In this document: in pieces, positions 1-7,379 of the stretch
How the letters are laid out: each line of letters opens with the position of its first letter
How positions within the stretch are numbered: the stretch's first letter is position 1
DNA from: JAKFDK01 sp036676195
Lineage (GTDB): Bacteria; Bacillota; Sulfobacillia; Symbiobacteriales; ZC4RG38
DNA: 64,000 nt
Direction of reading: 5' to 3'
Assembly (NCBI GenBank): GCA_036676195.1
Contig: JAKFDK010000106.1
Coordinates: forward strand, 1 to 64,000
Made by a program: the position numbers and the translations under genes
The notes under the pieces: model-generated
What the model saw: the letters and a program-made list of their open reading frames with translations, nothing else
Database searches by the model: none
What the model was told of the DNA's origin: nothing

Positions 1-539
1 CCCCGAGGTCGTGTTTGGCATGCACGTCATCCTGCCCCCGGGCAAGTGGGACATGCCCCGACCTGCTTTTCTTAGAGGATCAAAAAATCAAAGGGTAGTG
101 AACGCAGAGGCGCGGAATGTGGGATATATGCCCATTCGGACCAGAGTTTCTGGCCCTGGCCGGTGCGATTGGCGACGGTGCCTTGCCCATGTGCACGCCC
201 CCGGAAAGCGCGGCACTGATGTGTCAGGCCATTCACGCCGGAGCCGCCGCGGCCGGACGGGACCCCCAGGCGCTGGACGTGATGGGGTTTGTATGGGTGT
301 CGGTCGCTGCCGACGGCCCGAATGCAGGCGGGCGATCGGCTGGGTGCCCGGGCCCTTGTCACTGACCAGATGCTGCAACTGGGTGTGTTCGGCACCCCGG
401 CGGAGGTGATCCGGCGCCTGGAGGTGGTCGCGGCAGCCGGGGTGACTCACATCTCGCTGGGCGGCCCGCTCGGCCCTGATCCGGAATCGGCCCTGACCCT
501 GCTGTGGGACGGGAGGTTCTGCCCTACTTCGCCTTCTGA
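1..539 (+). pseudogene. Broken LLM-class (F420/FMN-dependent) oxidoreductase, C-terminal part
   Basis: Three reading frames together spell the end of a luciferase-like monooxygenase/methylene-tetrahydromethanopterin reductase relative. Bases ~125-320 encode GPEFLALAGAIGDG and onward; a shift near base 320 leads to VTDQMLQLGVFGTPAEVI and a helix ending THISLGGPLGPDP; another shift near base 510 restores the terminal VLPYFAF and stop at 537-539. At least two frameshifts make this a pseudogene, unless they are sequencing errors. Bases 1-110 do not clearly fit the same protein. The true 5' end lies outside the window. The family assignment is from remembered family patterns. Confidence 0.6.
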
Positions 540-791
540 GCCGGCCGGAGCGGCCTTGCCCCGAAGCTTTTTCTATACCTGTGATCAGTGCGGCGGCTGC
601 GGGGCCTTTGTGCCCGGACAGCCGCTTTTTCGTGTGCGCCAATTCTCCTGTGTCGAGCGGCCGGGTTGCCGGTTTAACCTGTCAGGGGCATGACTGTTTT
701 CAGAATTTAGTGCTAACATTCCGGGTAGAACGGCAGGAGTCAGGGCACGGCCCTGATTCCCCGCAAACCGCAGGCGAAAGGACGAAGCGAC

Positions 792-2714
792 GTGACACTC
801 CTTCGCATAGGTGATCTCCGGGCAACCCTGTCTGCCAACCGTGCGACCTGGACCGTTCACCCGAAGCTCAAGAACCGCGATCGCATCCCCCAGTATCCGA
901 CCGGAGGGGCCAACCAGGGCCTGACGCCGGTCGAGCAGGTGCCGGCGGCCGATTTCCGGCAGATCCTGTCCGCACCGCCGAATAACCCGCTCCTGCTCGA
1001 TCGGCATATCGACCGCGGCTTCCGCTTGCCCGCTGACCGCCCGACAGGCTTCATGACGAACTTGTTCCAACCGGCCTCTGCTCCGGCTGGCGGCACTGGC
1101 GAAGCTCCGCCCGAGAGCGGAGCGCCGGTGAGTGTGGACTGGCGCAACCGCTGGGGCTGGCCGTGGATTACGGGCGTGCGCAACCAGGGCGGTTGCAACT
1201 CATGCTGGGCCTTTGCCAGTACAGCCTTACTGGAAAGCATGGTCCGCATTGAGCACGCCGTATGGTGCACCCGGTCGGAAGGCGATGTGCACAAGGGGAT
1301 GGGCGCCGTTTGCGCCAATCTGGGTAATGCCGGGGCCTTTCTGGACTGGGTGAAGGCCCACGGGATTGCCGATCCGGATTGCTTCCCCTGGACCACCGCC
1401 GATATCCCATACACCCCTACCCCGGACCGCTCCGGCCGCACCGTAAGGATTTCCAACTATAACCTGGTGGGCAGTGTGGCTGACCAGAAGACCTGGCTGG
1501 ACACAGTTGGGCCGCTGGCGACCTTTTTTGAAGTCTGGCAGGACTTCTTTGCCTACGGCTCAGGCGTTTACCGCAAACAGACCATGATTGGTACAACCCC
1601 CAACACGGCGGTGGGCGGCCATCTGATGCTGATCGTGGGGTACGACGATACGGCCGGCTGCTGGATTCTGAAGAATTCGTGGGGCACCGGCTGGGGCGAA
1701 TCGGGCTATGTCCGCATCGCCTATGGCGAATGCGACATTGACCGCTACGCCAAGTATGGCGTGCGGGGTACGAATCCGGATCCATGGACGAAGCGGCGTC
1801 TGCACAGCGGCAATATGATTGAAAGCGGCAACGGCGCTGCCCACCGCAACTTTGAGATGTTGGCCACGGCGGGAAGCCAGGTTCGCCTGTGGTGGCGCGA
1901 TAATTCGGTGGCTGGCTTCCCGTGGCGTGCGGCACATCTGTTCGGTAACGACGCCGCCGCTTGCCCGACTCTGACAGCTACTACTTATAATCGGAATTTT
2001 GAGTGTGTGTACCTGACCACTTCCCGCCACCTGCACCACTGGTTTTTTGACCAGGCCGCTCAGGCGTGGCGGGACGGCGGCATTTTCGGGCCTCCGGATG
2101 CGGCGGGGATCCCCGGCTTTATCCAGGGTAATTACGGCGCACCCGGAAATTTCGAAGTGGTGGTGCGCACGTCTGATGGCCGGCTGAATCACTGGTGGCG
2201 GCTCAACGGGACACCCTGGACCTGGTATGACGGCGGGAAGTTTGCCGCCGATGTGGCCTTCAGCGGCCCCACTTTGCTGCAGAGCGGCTATGGCAGCCGG
2301 GGGAACTTTGAGCTGGTTTGCGTCCTGCGTAACGGTCAGATGCAGCACTGGTGGCGGGATAACGACCATGGTATGGTCTGGCGGGCGGGAGTGACGTTCG
2401 GTTCCGGTGTGGCCAGCCCGCCATGCATGATTGAAGCCTCGTATGGGGCCAGCGATCAGCGCCGGCCGGGCAACTTTGAACTCTGCGTGGCGGTGGGTGG
2501 CCGGGTGGAGCACTGGTGGCGTAATAACGCCGGTGATGGGCTCTGGCGGCGCAGTGCCATCTTCGGGCACCATGTGGCGGCGGTGGCCAGCCTGCTGCAG
2601 GGCAGCTTCGGCTTCAATCTGGAGGTCATTGTGCTGCGTACAGACCGGCGTCTGCAGCACTACTGGAGGGACGGTGCGGGCTGGCATGAGGGTGTCATTA
2701 TCGGGCCTACGTAA
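792..2714 (+). CDS. Papain-like cysteine protease with C-terminal WWR-repeat (PLL-like) propeller
   Basis: 640 residues from a GTG behind a GAAAGG-type site. Residues ~110-330 form a C1A peptidase: the nucleophile Cys138 in GGCNSCWAF, His277 in GGHLMLIVGYDD, and Asn295 in ILKNSWGTGWGE are all present, so the enzyme should be active. Residues ~355-640 contain six repeats of the type NFE-(V/L)-...-HWWR (for example RLNHWWR, QMQHWWR, RVEHWWR), like bacterial PLL lectin-type beta-propellers that bind sugars. No signal peptide is visible; the first ~110 residues may act as a propeptide. The last 29 bases overlap a chagasin-type inhibitor gene, which suggests self-protection. Substrate unknown; a cytoplasmic or non-classically exported role is inferred. 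Confidence 0.85.
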   Translation: MTLLRIGDLRATLSANRATWTVHPKLKNRDRIPQYPTGGANQGLTPVEQVPAADFRQILSAPPNNPLLLDRHIDRGFRLPADRPTGFMTNLFQPASAPAGGTGEAPPESGAPVSVDWRNRWGWPWITGVRNQGGCNSCWAFASTALLESMVRIEHAVWCTRSEGDVHKGMGAVCANLGNAGAFLDWVKAHGIADPDCFPWTTADIPYTPTPDRSGRTVRISNYNLVGSVADQKTWLDTVGPLATFFEVWQDFFAYGSGVYRKQTMIGTTPNTAVGGHLMLIVGYDDTAGCWILKNSWGTGWGESGYVRIAYGECDIDRYAKYGVRGTNPDPWTKRRLHSGNMIESGNGAAHRNFEMLATAGSQVRLWWRDNSVAGFPWRAAHLFGNDAAACPTLTATTYNRNFECVYLTTSRHLHHWFFDQAAQAWRDGGIFGPPDAAGIPGFIQGNYGAPGNFEVVVRTSDGRLNHWWRLNGTPWTWYDGGKFAADVAFSGPTLLQSGYGSRGNFELVCVLRNGQMQHWWRDNDHGMVWRAGVTFGSGVASPPCMIEASYGASDQRRPGNFELCVAVGGRVEHWWRNNAGDGLWRRSAIFGHHVAAVASLLQGSFGFNLEVIVLRTDRRLQHYWRDGAGWHEGVIIGPT

Positions 2715-3024
2715 GCTGCGGCTGCGAGTCGGGGAGTCGCAGATGGTCCGCCTGCCCGGTCTGGGCAGCGCTGGCTATGCCTGGGAATACGCCGTGGACG
2801 GCCTGGACGGCACGGTGGAGGTGGCTCCGGCGACCTCGGCGGATTCGGCGGATTTGGCCGCCCCCGGCGGACCGCCGCCCGGGAACTCGAACCAGGCTGC
2901 CCAGTTTACGGTGTCTGCCCGGGCACCAGGGCATGTTCTGGTCCGCTTCGCCCTGCGCCGCCCGTGGGAGAAGGGTGTGCCGCCGCTGGCGGAGTATGTG
3001 CTGGAGGTACTGGTCCGGGCCTGA
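2686..3024 (+). CDS. Chagasin-family (I42) cysteine protease inhibitor
   Basis: 112 residues. The ATG at 2686 (or GTG at 2692) lies inside the 3' end of the papain-like protease gene, in another frame, so the two are probably translationally coupled. The two conserved inhibitory loops of I42 proteins can be read: a GSAGYAW segment that matches the usual TTGYxW loop, and RRPWE, the RPW loop. These loops insert into the active-site cleft of C1 proteases in known chagasins. No signal peptide is seen, like its partner. Length matches the family (about 110 residues). Likely role: blocks the neighbouring protease in the producing cell. Confidence 0.8.
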   Translation: MRVSLSGLRKLRLRVGESQMVRLPGLGSAGYAWEYAVDGLDGTVEVAPATSADSADLAAPGGPPPGNSNQAAQFTVSARAPGHVLVRFALRRPWEKGVPPLAEYVLEVLVRA

Positions 3025-3039
3025 GCCCGGTCGTGCAAC

Positions 3040-3080
3040 AGGGGCCCGGTGCCTTCTTTGGCATCGGGTCCCCTTTGTTC
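3040..3080 (+). terminator. Rho-independent terminator after protease/inhibitor pair
   Basis: The arms 3040-3053 and 3060-3074 pair with one bulge and a G-T wobble around a TTCTTT loop, followed by a short T-rich stretch. It lies 15 bases after the inhibitor stop, so it closes the two-gene transcript. Confidence 0.6.
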
Positions 3081-3118
3081 GGTCTTGTGTGGTTTGGTGC
3101 GGTTTGCTGCGGGAGGGT

Positions 3119-3772
3119 CTAAGCCTGCTCCGGACCGTGCGGCTCGTAAATGATCACCTTGAGGGGTTTCAGGCGGTAGTTGTTGCATGGGTTCAGGACC
3201 TGCGGGCAATTCGAGATGCCGACAAGGACGTCCATTTCGGCTCTGAAGTCGACGTGGTCCCCGGCCCGGCTCCTGGGCACGTCAATGGCCACGGAGTGGT
3301 CGGCTCCCACGGTCAGATTCATGAAGACGTTGAAGGCGTAGGGTACATCTTTCCAACCGATGCCCCACGGACGCAGGGCGGCAAAGAAGTTGTCCCGGCA
3401 GTTGGGGGTCGCGTCCTTGCCGTAGCGCAGTTTGTTGGTGTACCCGGAACAGGCGCCGCCGATGATGTCGTGCCAACCCACGGTATCGGCCACGATGGTC
3501 AGCATCAGGCTTGCTTCGTCTGACCAGATGCCGTGGCCGGTGGTCAGGCGGATCGTCCGGTTCAGGAGTGCTGTGTTGGGCGGTGACAGCTTCTCCTCCA
3601 GCCGGTGGAGGTTGAAGCAGACCAGGTCTCCGACCTGCTGGCCCTCCACGTCGATGAGCCGCAATACCTGGCCCTTCCTGACCTCCCAGGCCATCGCGCC
3701 GCCGGGCGCCATGACGGTTGTGCTGACGATTTTCCCGGGCACCTGCTCACTCTGGCTGGCCATCTCCGGCAT
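3119..3772 (-). CDS. DUF1989 / urea carboxylase-associated family protein
   Basis: 217 residues. The pattern VMAPGGAMAWEVRKGQVLRL, then VGDLVCFN near residue 50, a CSGYTNKLRYG segment and NCRDNFFAAL near residue 125 match the DUF1989 family that accompanies urea carboxylase or guanidine/urea degradation genes in many bacteria. These proteins are cupin-like and believed to bind a metal. No urea carboxylase, allophanate hydrolase or guanidine riboswitch is seen nearby, so the gene is an orphan here and its substrate is unknown. It is convergent with the protease/inhibitor pair. Confidence 0.75.
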   Translation of the reverse strand: MPEMASQSEQVPGKIVSTTVMAPGGAMAWEVRKGQVLRLIDVEGQQVGDLVCFNLHRLEEKLSPPNTALLNRTIRLTTGHGIWSDEASLMLTIVADTVGWHDIIGGACSGYTNKLRYGKDATPNCRDNFFAALRPWGIGWKDVPYAFNVFMNLTVGADHSVAIDVPRSRAGDHVDFRAEMDVLVGISNCPQVLNPCNNYRLKPLKVIIYEPHGPEQA

Positions 3773-4058
3773 CTTGGGCCCCTCCCTGCTGTTGCTGCGT
3801 CACCTGCGGGTGCGGTAACGTCGGCACGGCTTGAATGCTGTTGCAAGAGGCGTTTCGCTGCTCGGGCCGCTGTTACCTTTTTGCTACGTCACCCATGAGG
3901 CCAACGCAATGCACAAGACCCCGCCAACCCACAGCAAGCCTTCATCCGGGATCTGTACCATGGGGCTTAGGCCACTTACCGGCTGTGCCACCGTTTCCCG
4001 CAGATGTCCCTCGGGTAAGAGCGCTGACCTTCATCCCGCGCCTACCTCGTCAAAGGGA
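3773..4058. other. Intergenic stretch, no gene recognised
   Basis: Several open frames exist on the plus strand but none has a ribosome binding site together with recognisable protein content. The stretch leads into the repeat and insertion-sequence debris that follows. The promoter of the DUF1989 gene should be near 3780-3850, but no clear -10/-35 pair was found. Confidence 0.4.
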
Positions 4059-4162
4059 CCATATCTCGGCATAAAGCTCCATATCGCCGCCATTAAGCTC
4101 CATATCGCGGCGATAAATGTCCATATTGTGCCATAAGGATCGGTATCGCGACCGTGCAGATT
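4059..4162. repeat. 20-21 bp tandem repeats (CCATATC units)
   Basis: CCATATC occurs at 4059, 4079, 4100 and (as CCATATT) 4121, with a decayed copy near 4142, giving a regular 20-21 base period. The inner sequences are similar but not identical (CGCCGCCATTAAGCT, CGCGGCGATAAATGT). Helically phased short repeats of this kind are typical of multi-site transposase-binding ends, for example of IS21-family elements, so this may be one end of a lost element. Regulatory binding sites are an alternative. Confidence 0.55.
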
Positions 4163-4290
4163 GATTTCGCCGCCATCAATGCCGTTACCGGCCCTTCAAG
4201 ACCCATTTGTATCCTTCGGCTAACGCTTCCAACTGGACCTTACCCGGCGAGGCCTTGAACCTCCAAACTGTCGGAGCTGCCAGGCGTAGA

Positions 4291-4327
4291 AGAAGAAGCG
4301 GGAGGGGCAATGCCTCCCGCTTCTTCT
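4291..4327. terminator. Perfect 15-bp hairpin beside IS remnant
   Basis: AGAAGAAGCGGGAGG (4291-4305) pairs perfectly with 4313-4327 around a 7-base loop. Read on the minus strand it sits just after the transposase remnant and its 3' arm is T-rich, so it may be the element's terminator. Confidence 0.45.
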
Positions 4328-4340
4328 CTTGGATATGCAC

Positions 4341-4601
4341 TCACCGTGCATAAAACACCTGCCAGTCCACCTTACGGACGCTTACCCCATGCACGTACGC
4401 TTCCTGAATCACCGCCAGTAGGGCTTTTTCCGATCTGCGGCGCGGTTGAAGAAGTGAAGGAAAATAAGTGCCCTGGCGACGCTCGTAGCGGCCGGCCCCT
4501 GTCTTGACAGCCACCTCCAGCTCCATTAATTGCTGAGCCAGCACCTTGACCCCTTCGCGCAACAAATCAACATCTTTTGTCGCCCCGAGCTTATGGAGCA
4601 A
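4341..4601 (-). pseudogene. IS256-family (mutator-type) transposase remnant
   Basis: An 86-residue frame contains LAQQLMELEVAVKTGAGRYE joined directly to TYFPSLLQPRRRSEKALL and IQEAYVHGVSVRKVD. These are N-terminal segments of IS256-type transposases, but about 30-40 residues between GRYER and the TYFPS segment are missing, and the DDE catalytic domain is absent. The fragment therefore cannot transpose. No second transposase piece is visible nearby. Confidence 0.7.
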
Positions 4602-4953
4602 TTCGGTAATGGAGACACTGTTACTGGCCTGATGAATTTACACCACGGGCTGGGACTCTAACCTACATGGTGTATATTGTCATCACGTCATACGAGCAGA
4701 CGGAAGACTTGGCTGGCTTCTTTGACATTCTTCGTACCGCTATGGCCTCCGATTACCACTAGGCCGGCCAGGGCGCCCGCCGGCCGCGGCCAACACTACT
4801 CCCGAGGGGATCCCCTTGGCCCGGCGGGCGACGCCCCTCGCTGCGGCTAAGCCGCAGCAAACTTCATCTGCCCAATCGCCGGCAAAATCAAGATTTCGCC
4901 CACAGCCTACTTCCAGTACAACAGCCTGTATAACCCTCCCGTAAGAATAACGT
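4602..4953. other. Intergenic debris after IS remnant
   Basis: No convincing gene. A 31-codon frame beginning at 4667 and stopping at 4762 has no good ribosome binding site. The stretch 4765-4850 is very GC-rich with short palindromes and resembles non-coding insertion-sequence sequence. Confidence 0.35.
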
Positions 4954-4987
4954 CACGAGCCGCTCCGTTTTTGAGGAGCGGCTCGTG
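4954..4987. terminator. 13-bp perfect hairpin
   Basis: CACGAGCCGCTCC (4954-4966) pairs perfectly with 4975-4987. There is no strong T-tract on either side, so termination is only probable. It lies about 115 bases beyond the glmS stop and may mark the end of that minus-strand transcript. Confidence 0.45.
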
Positions 4988-5012
4988 TGCGCTTTCTGCT
5001 GAACTGAAGCGA

Positions 5013-5072
5013 GTGACAGATTCTATTGCGTGGTGACAGGAATTATTCCGCGGTGACAGCAACCATTTCGTG
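5013..5072. repeat. Three 20-bp phased GTGACAG repeats (IS21-like end)
   Basis: GTGACAG starts at exactly 5013, 5033 and 5053; each unit is 20 bases and continues with an A/T-rich core and CGTG or CGCG. Read on the minus strand the units begin TGTCACC..., like the repeated terminal sites of many IS21-family elements. No istA or istB gene is present, so this is a solo end or a miniature derivative. Confidence 0.6.
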
Positions 5073-5103
5073 TGCACACTCGCGCCCACCAGAATCCCCA
5101 GCC

Positions 5104-6933
5104 CTACTCCACTGTCACCGACTTCGCCAGGTTGCGCGGCTTATCCACGTCGTGCCCCCGGGCGACGGCAGCGTAGTAAGCGATCAACTGCAGCGGCAAA
5201 ACGGAAAGCACGGGGGCAAGCCAGCGCTCGGTGCGGGGGATATAGAGGATCTGGTGGCAGTGTGGGGCGGTTTCGGTATCCCCGGCGAGGGCCACGCCCA
5301 GCACGTGGGCGTCGCGGGCGCGCACCTCCTGGATATTGCTGATGGTCTTTTCCTTCAGCTCGGCCTGAGTGTTCAGGGCAATCACCGGCACGCCCTGGAC
5401 AATCAGCGACAGGGTACCGTGCTTCAGTTCGCCGGCGGCGTATGCCTCGGCGTGGATATACGAAATCTCCTTCAGCTTCAGTTGCCCCTCCATGGCCACC
5501 GCATAATCCAGGTGGCGGCCAATGAAGAACACATCATCCCGGCGGGCCAGTTCAGCCGCCGCCCTGGCAATGTCGGGCTCCTGCTCCAGCACCTGCTCCA
5601 CCTGCTCAGGCAGGGCACGCAGGCCGGTCAGGATGCGGGTAGCCTCTTCCGGCGCCAGCCGGCCGCTCTGCTGCCCCAGCCAGACGGCCAGGAGGGTAAA
5701 GACGACCAACTGCGTGGTATACGCCTTGGTCGAAGCCACAGCGATCTCCGGCCCGGCCCAGGTGTAAAGCGCCCAGTCAGACTCCCGGGCAATGGACGAG
5801 CCGACCACGTTGGTGATGGTCAGCACCCGGGCGCCCTTGCGGCGCGCCTCCCGGAGGGCGGCCAGGGTGTCGGCAGTTTCGCCGGACTGGGTCACCGCCA
5901 CAAACAGGGTGTCCTCATCCACAAACGGGTCACGGTAGCGGTATTCCGAGGCAATGTCCCATTCCACCGGAATCCCGGCCAGCTTTTCAATCTGGTACTT
6001 GCCCACCAGGCCGGCGTGAGCAGCGGTGCCGCAGGCGACAATGGTGATCTTGCGGATGCTGCGTACTTCTTCCGACGTCAGGTTGAGTTCGTTCAGAATC
6101 GCCTGGGAGTTGTCGGCGCTGATCCGCCCCATCAGGGTGTCGCGCAGGGCCCTGGGCTGCTCGTGAATCTCCTTGAGCATGAAGTGGGCGTAGCCGCCCT
6201 TTTCGGCCTGGCCGGGGTCCCAGGTCACGTGCAGCGTCTCCCGCTGCACGGGGGTACCGTCCAGCTTGCTCAGGGCGATGCCGTCCCGGCTGAGGATGGC
6301 CATTTCCCCATCGTTTACCACCAGGGCCTGGCGGGTATACTTGAGCAGGGCGGGAATGTCGCTGGCCAGGAAATTCTCACCTTCACCCAGACCCAGGACC
6401 AGGGGCGAGGCCATGCGCACGCACACAATCTTATCCGGCTCATCCTGGCAGATCACGGCCAGGGAGTAGGCTCCCTGCAACTGCGCCGCCACCTTGCGGA
6501 CCGTTTCGACCAGATCGCCATGATAATAGGCTTCCAGCAGGTGCGGGATGACTTCGGTGTCGGTCTCGGACTGGAACTGGTGGCCGTGTTCAATCAGCAG
6601 TTCCCGCAGGGGCATATAGTTTTCGATAATGCCGTTGTGGATCACCACAAACCGGCCGGTGCAGTCCGTGTGCGGGTGGGAGTTATCGTCCGACGGACGG
6701 CCGTGGGTGGCCCAACGGGTGTGACCAATGCCGATCCCGGCCCCCTCCAGTTGGCCCGCCACCTTCTCCTCAAGGTTGGCCAGCCGGCCCTTGCTCTTGA
6801 CTACATGGGTCCGTCCGTCCGCAATGACGGCCACACCGGCGGAATCATACCCGCGGTATTCCAGTTTGCGTAAACCGTCGATCAGGACAGGCAGCGCCTT
6901 TTGCCCGCCGATATAGCCCACTATCCCACACAT
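5104..6933 (-). CDS. glmS: Glutamine--fructose-6-phosphate aminotransferase (isomerizing)
   Basis: 609 residues, the usual length. It makes glucosamine-6-phosphate from fructose-6-phosphate and glutamine, the first step towards UDP-GlcNAc and peptidoglycan. The start is fixed by the catalytic N-terminal Cys: MCGIVGYIGG begins at 6933 behind AGGAGG. The N-terminal glutaminase domain contains KLEYRGYDSAG and HTRWATHG; two SIS domains follow (VACGTAAHAGL, VTQSGETADT, ASTKAYTTQ), and the C-terminus ends KPRNLAKSVTVE, as in the family. Its leader carries a glmS ribozyme, so expression is expected to fall when glucosamine-6-phosphate is high. It belongs to the same pathway as glmM at 13.0-14.4 kb. 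Confidence 0.97.
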   Translation of the reverse strand: MCGIVGYIGGQKALPVLIDGLRKLEYRGYDSAGVAVIADGRTHVVKSKGRLANLEEKVAGQLEGAGIGIGHTRWATHGRPSDDNSHPHTDCTGRFVVIHNGIIENYMPLRELLIEHGHQFQSETDTEVIPHLLEAYYHGDLVETVRKVAAQLQGAYSLAVICQDEPDKIVCVRMASPLVLGLGEGENFLASDIPALLKYTRQALVVNDGEMAILSRDGIALSKLDGTPVQRETLHVTWDPGQAEKGGYAHFMLKEIHEQPRALRDTLMGRISADNSQAILNELNLTSEEVRSIRKITIVACGTAAHAGLVGKYQIEKLAGIPVEWDIASEYRYRDPFVDEDTLFVAVTQSGETADTLAALREARRKGARVLTITNVVGSSIARESDWALYTWAGPEIAVASTKAYTTQLVVFTLLAVWLGQQSGRLAPEEATRILTGLRALPEQVEQVLEQEPDIARAAAELARRDDVFFIGRHLDYAVAMEGQLKLKEISYIHAEAYAAGELKHGTLSLIVQGVPVIALNTQAELKEKTISNIQEVRARDAHVLGVALAGDTETAPHCHQILYIPRTERWLAPVLSVLPLQLIAYYAAVARGHDVDKPRNLAKSVTVE

Positions 6934-6950
6934 AAGCGTTGCATCCTCCT

Positions 6951-6989
6951 GAAAACAAAATGGCCGTGCCCCGGCAAACCGGGCACGGC
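6951..6989 (-). terminator. Terminator-like hairpin between glmS ribozyme and glmS
   Basis: On the minus strand GCCGTGCCC (6989-6981) pairs with GGGCACGGC (6971-6963), extended by two more pairs around a short loop, then ATTTTGTTTTC follows. This has the form of an intrinsic terminator, yet it stands directly before the glmS ribosome binding site, so it could act as an attenuator or stabilise the cleaved mRNA 5' end. Confidence 0.6.
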
Positions 6990-7068
6990 AGGCAGGAGGA
7001 CATGGCCTGCGGCCCCGGGGCAACGACCCGGCCACAAACCATATGCAAGCAGGGCCCCCGTATGGGCC

Positions 7069-7215
7069 CTGTTCACCCCGCCCTATTGTCCCGAGCTCAC
7101 GCCACGGGCTTTGTCAGGCGTTTATCGGCCGTGAACAGCCGGGGGTCACCCGCCGAATAGTTCGAGATCCCCCACCTCGTCAACTGGACGCCACCCGGCG
7201 ACCAGTCCCGGCGCT
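7069..7215 (-). ncRNA. glmS ribozyme: glmS ribozyme/riboswitch
   Basis: The minus-strand leader contains the conserved ribozyme elements in order: AGCGCC with the cleavage site before G7214, GTTGACGAGG, the segment ATCTCGAACTATTCGGCGGG (family: TTATCGA...ATCGGCGGG), and a long P3 arm CTGTTCAC whose partner GTGAACAG closes the element at 7069. The class self-cleaves with glucosamine-6-phosphate as cofactor, which leads to mRNA decay. It sits about 135 bases before the glmS start. The assignment is from sequence pattern; no covariance model was run. Confidence 0.9.
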
Positions 7216-7379
7216 CCTTATTCCTCTGCCGTGTCCTGGTTCTTTTACACTATATACGCAGACCGGTCTTCCGTCAATTCGTACGACAAATGGATATATC
7301 AGTGGCACATTAAGGAAGTGCAAGCAGCGGATTCCACCGTAGAGGGGGAATCCGCTGCCTGGTTTGTGCCGGTTGACGG

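Noticed and set aside
5026..6873. A 615-codon frame on the plus strand opposite glmS
   Set aside because: It is the complement of a certain gene; its Gly/His/Gln-rich content is typical of antisense frames in GC-rich DNA.
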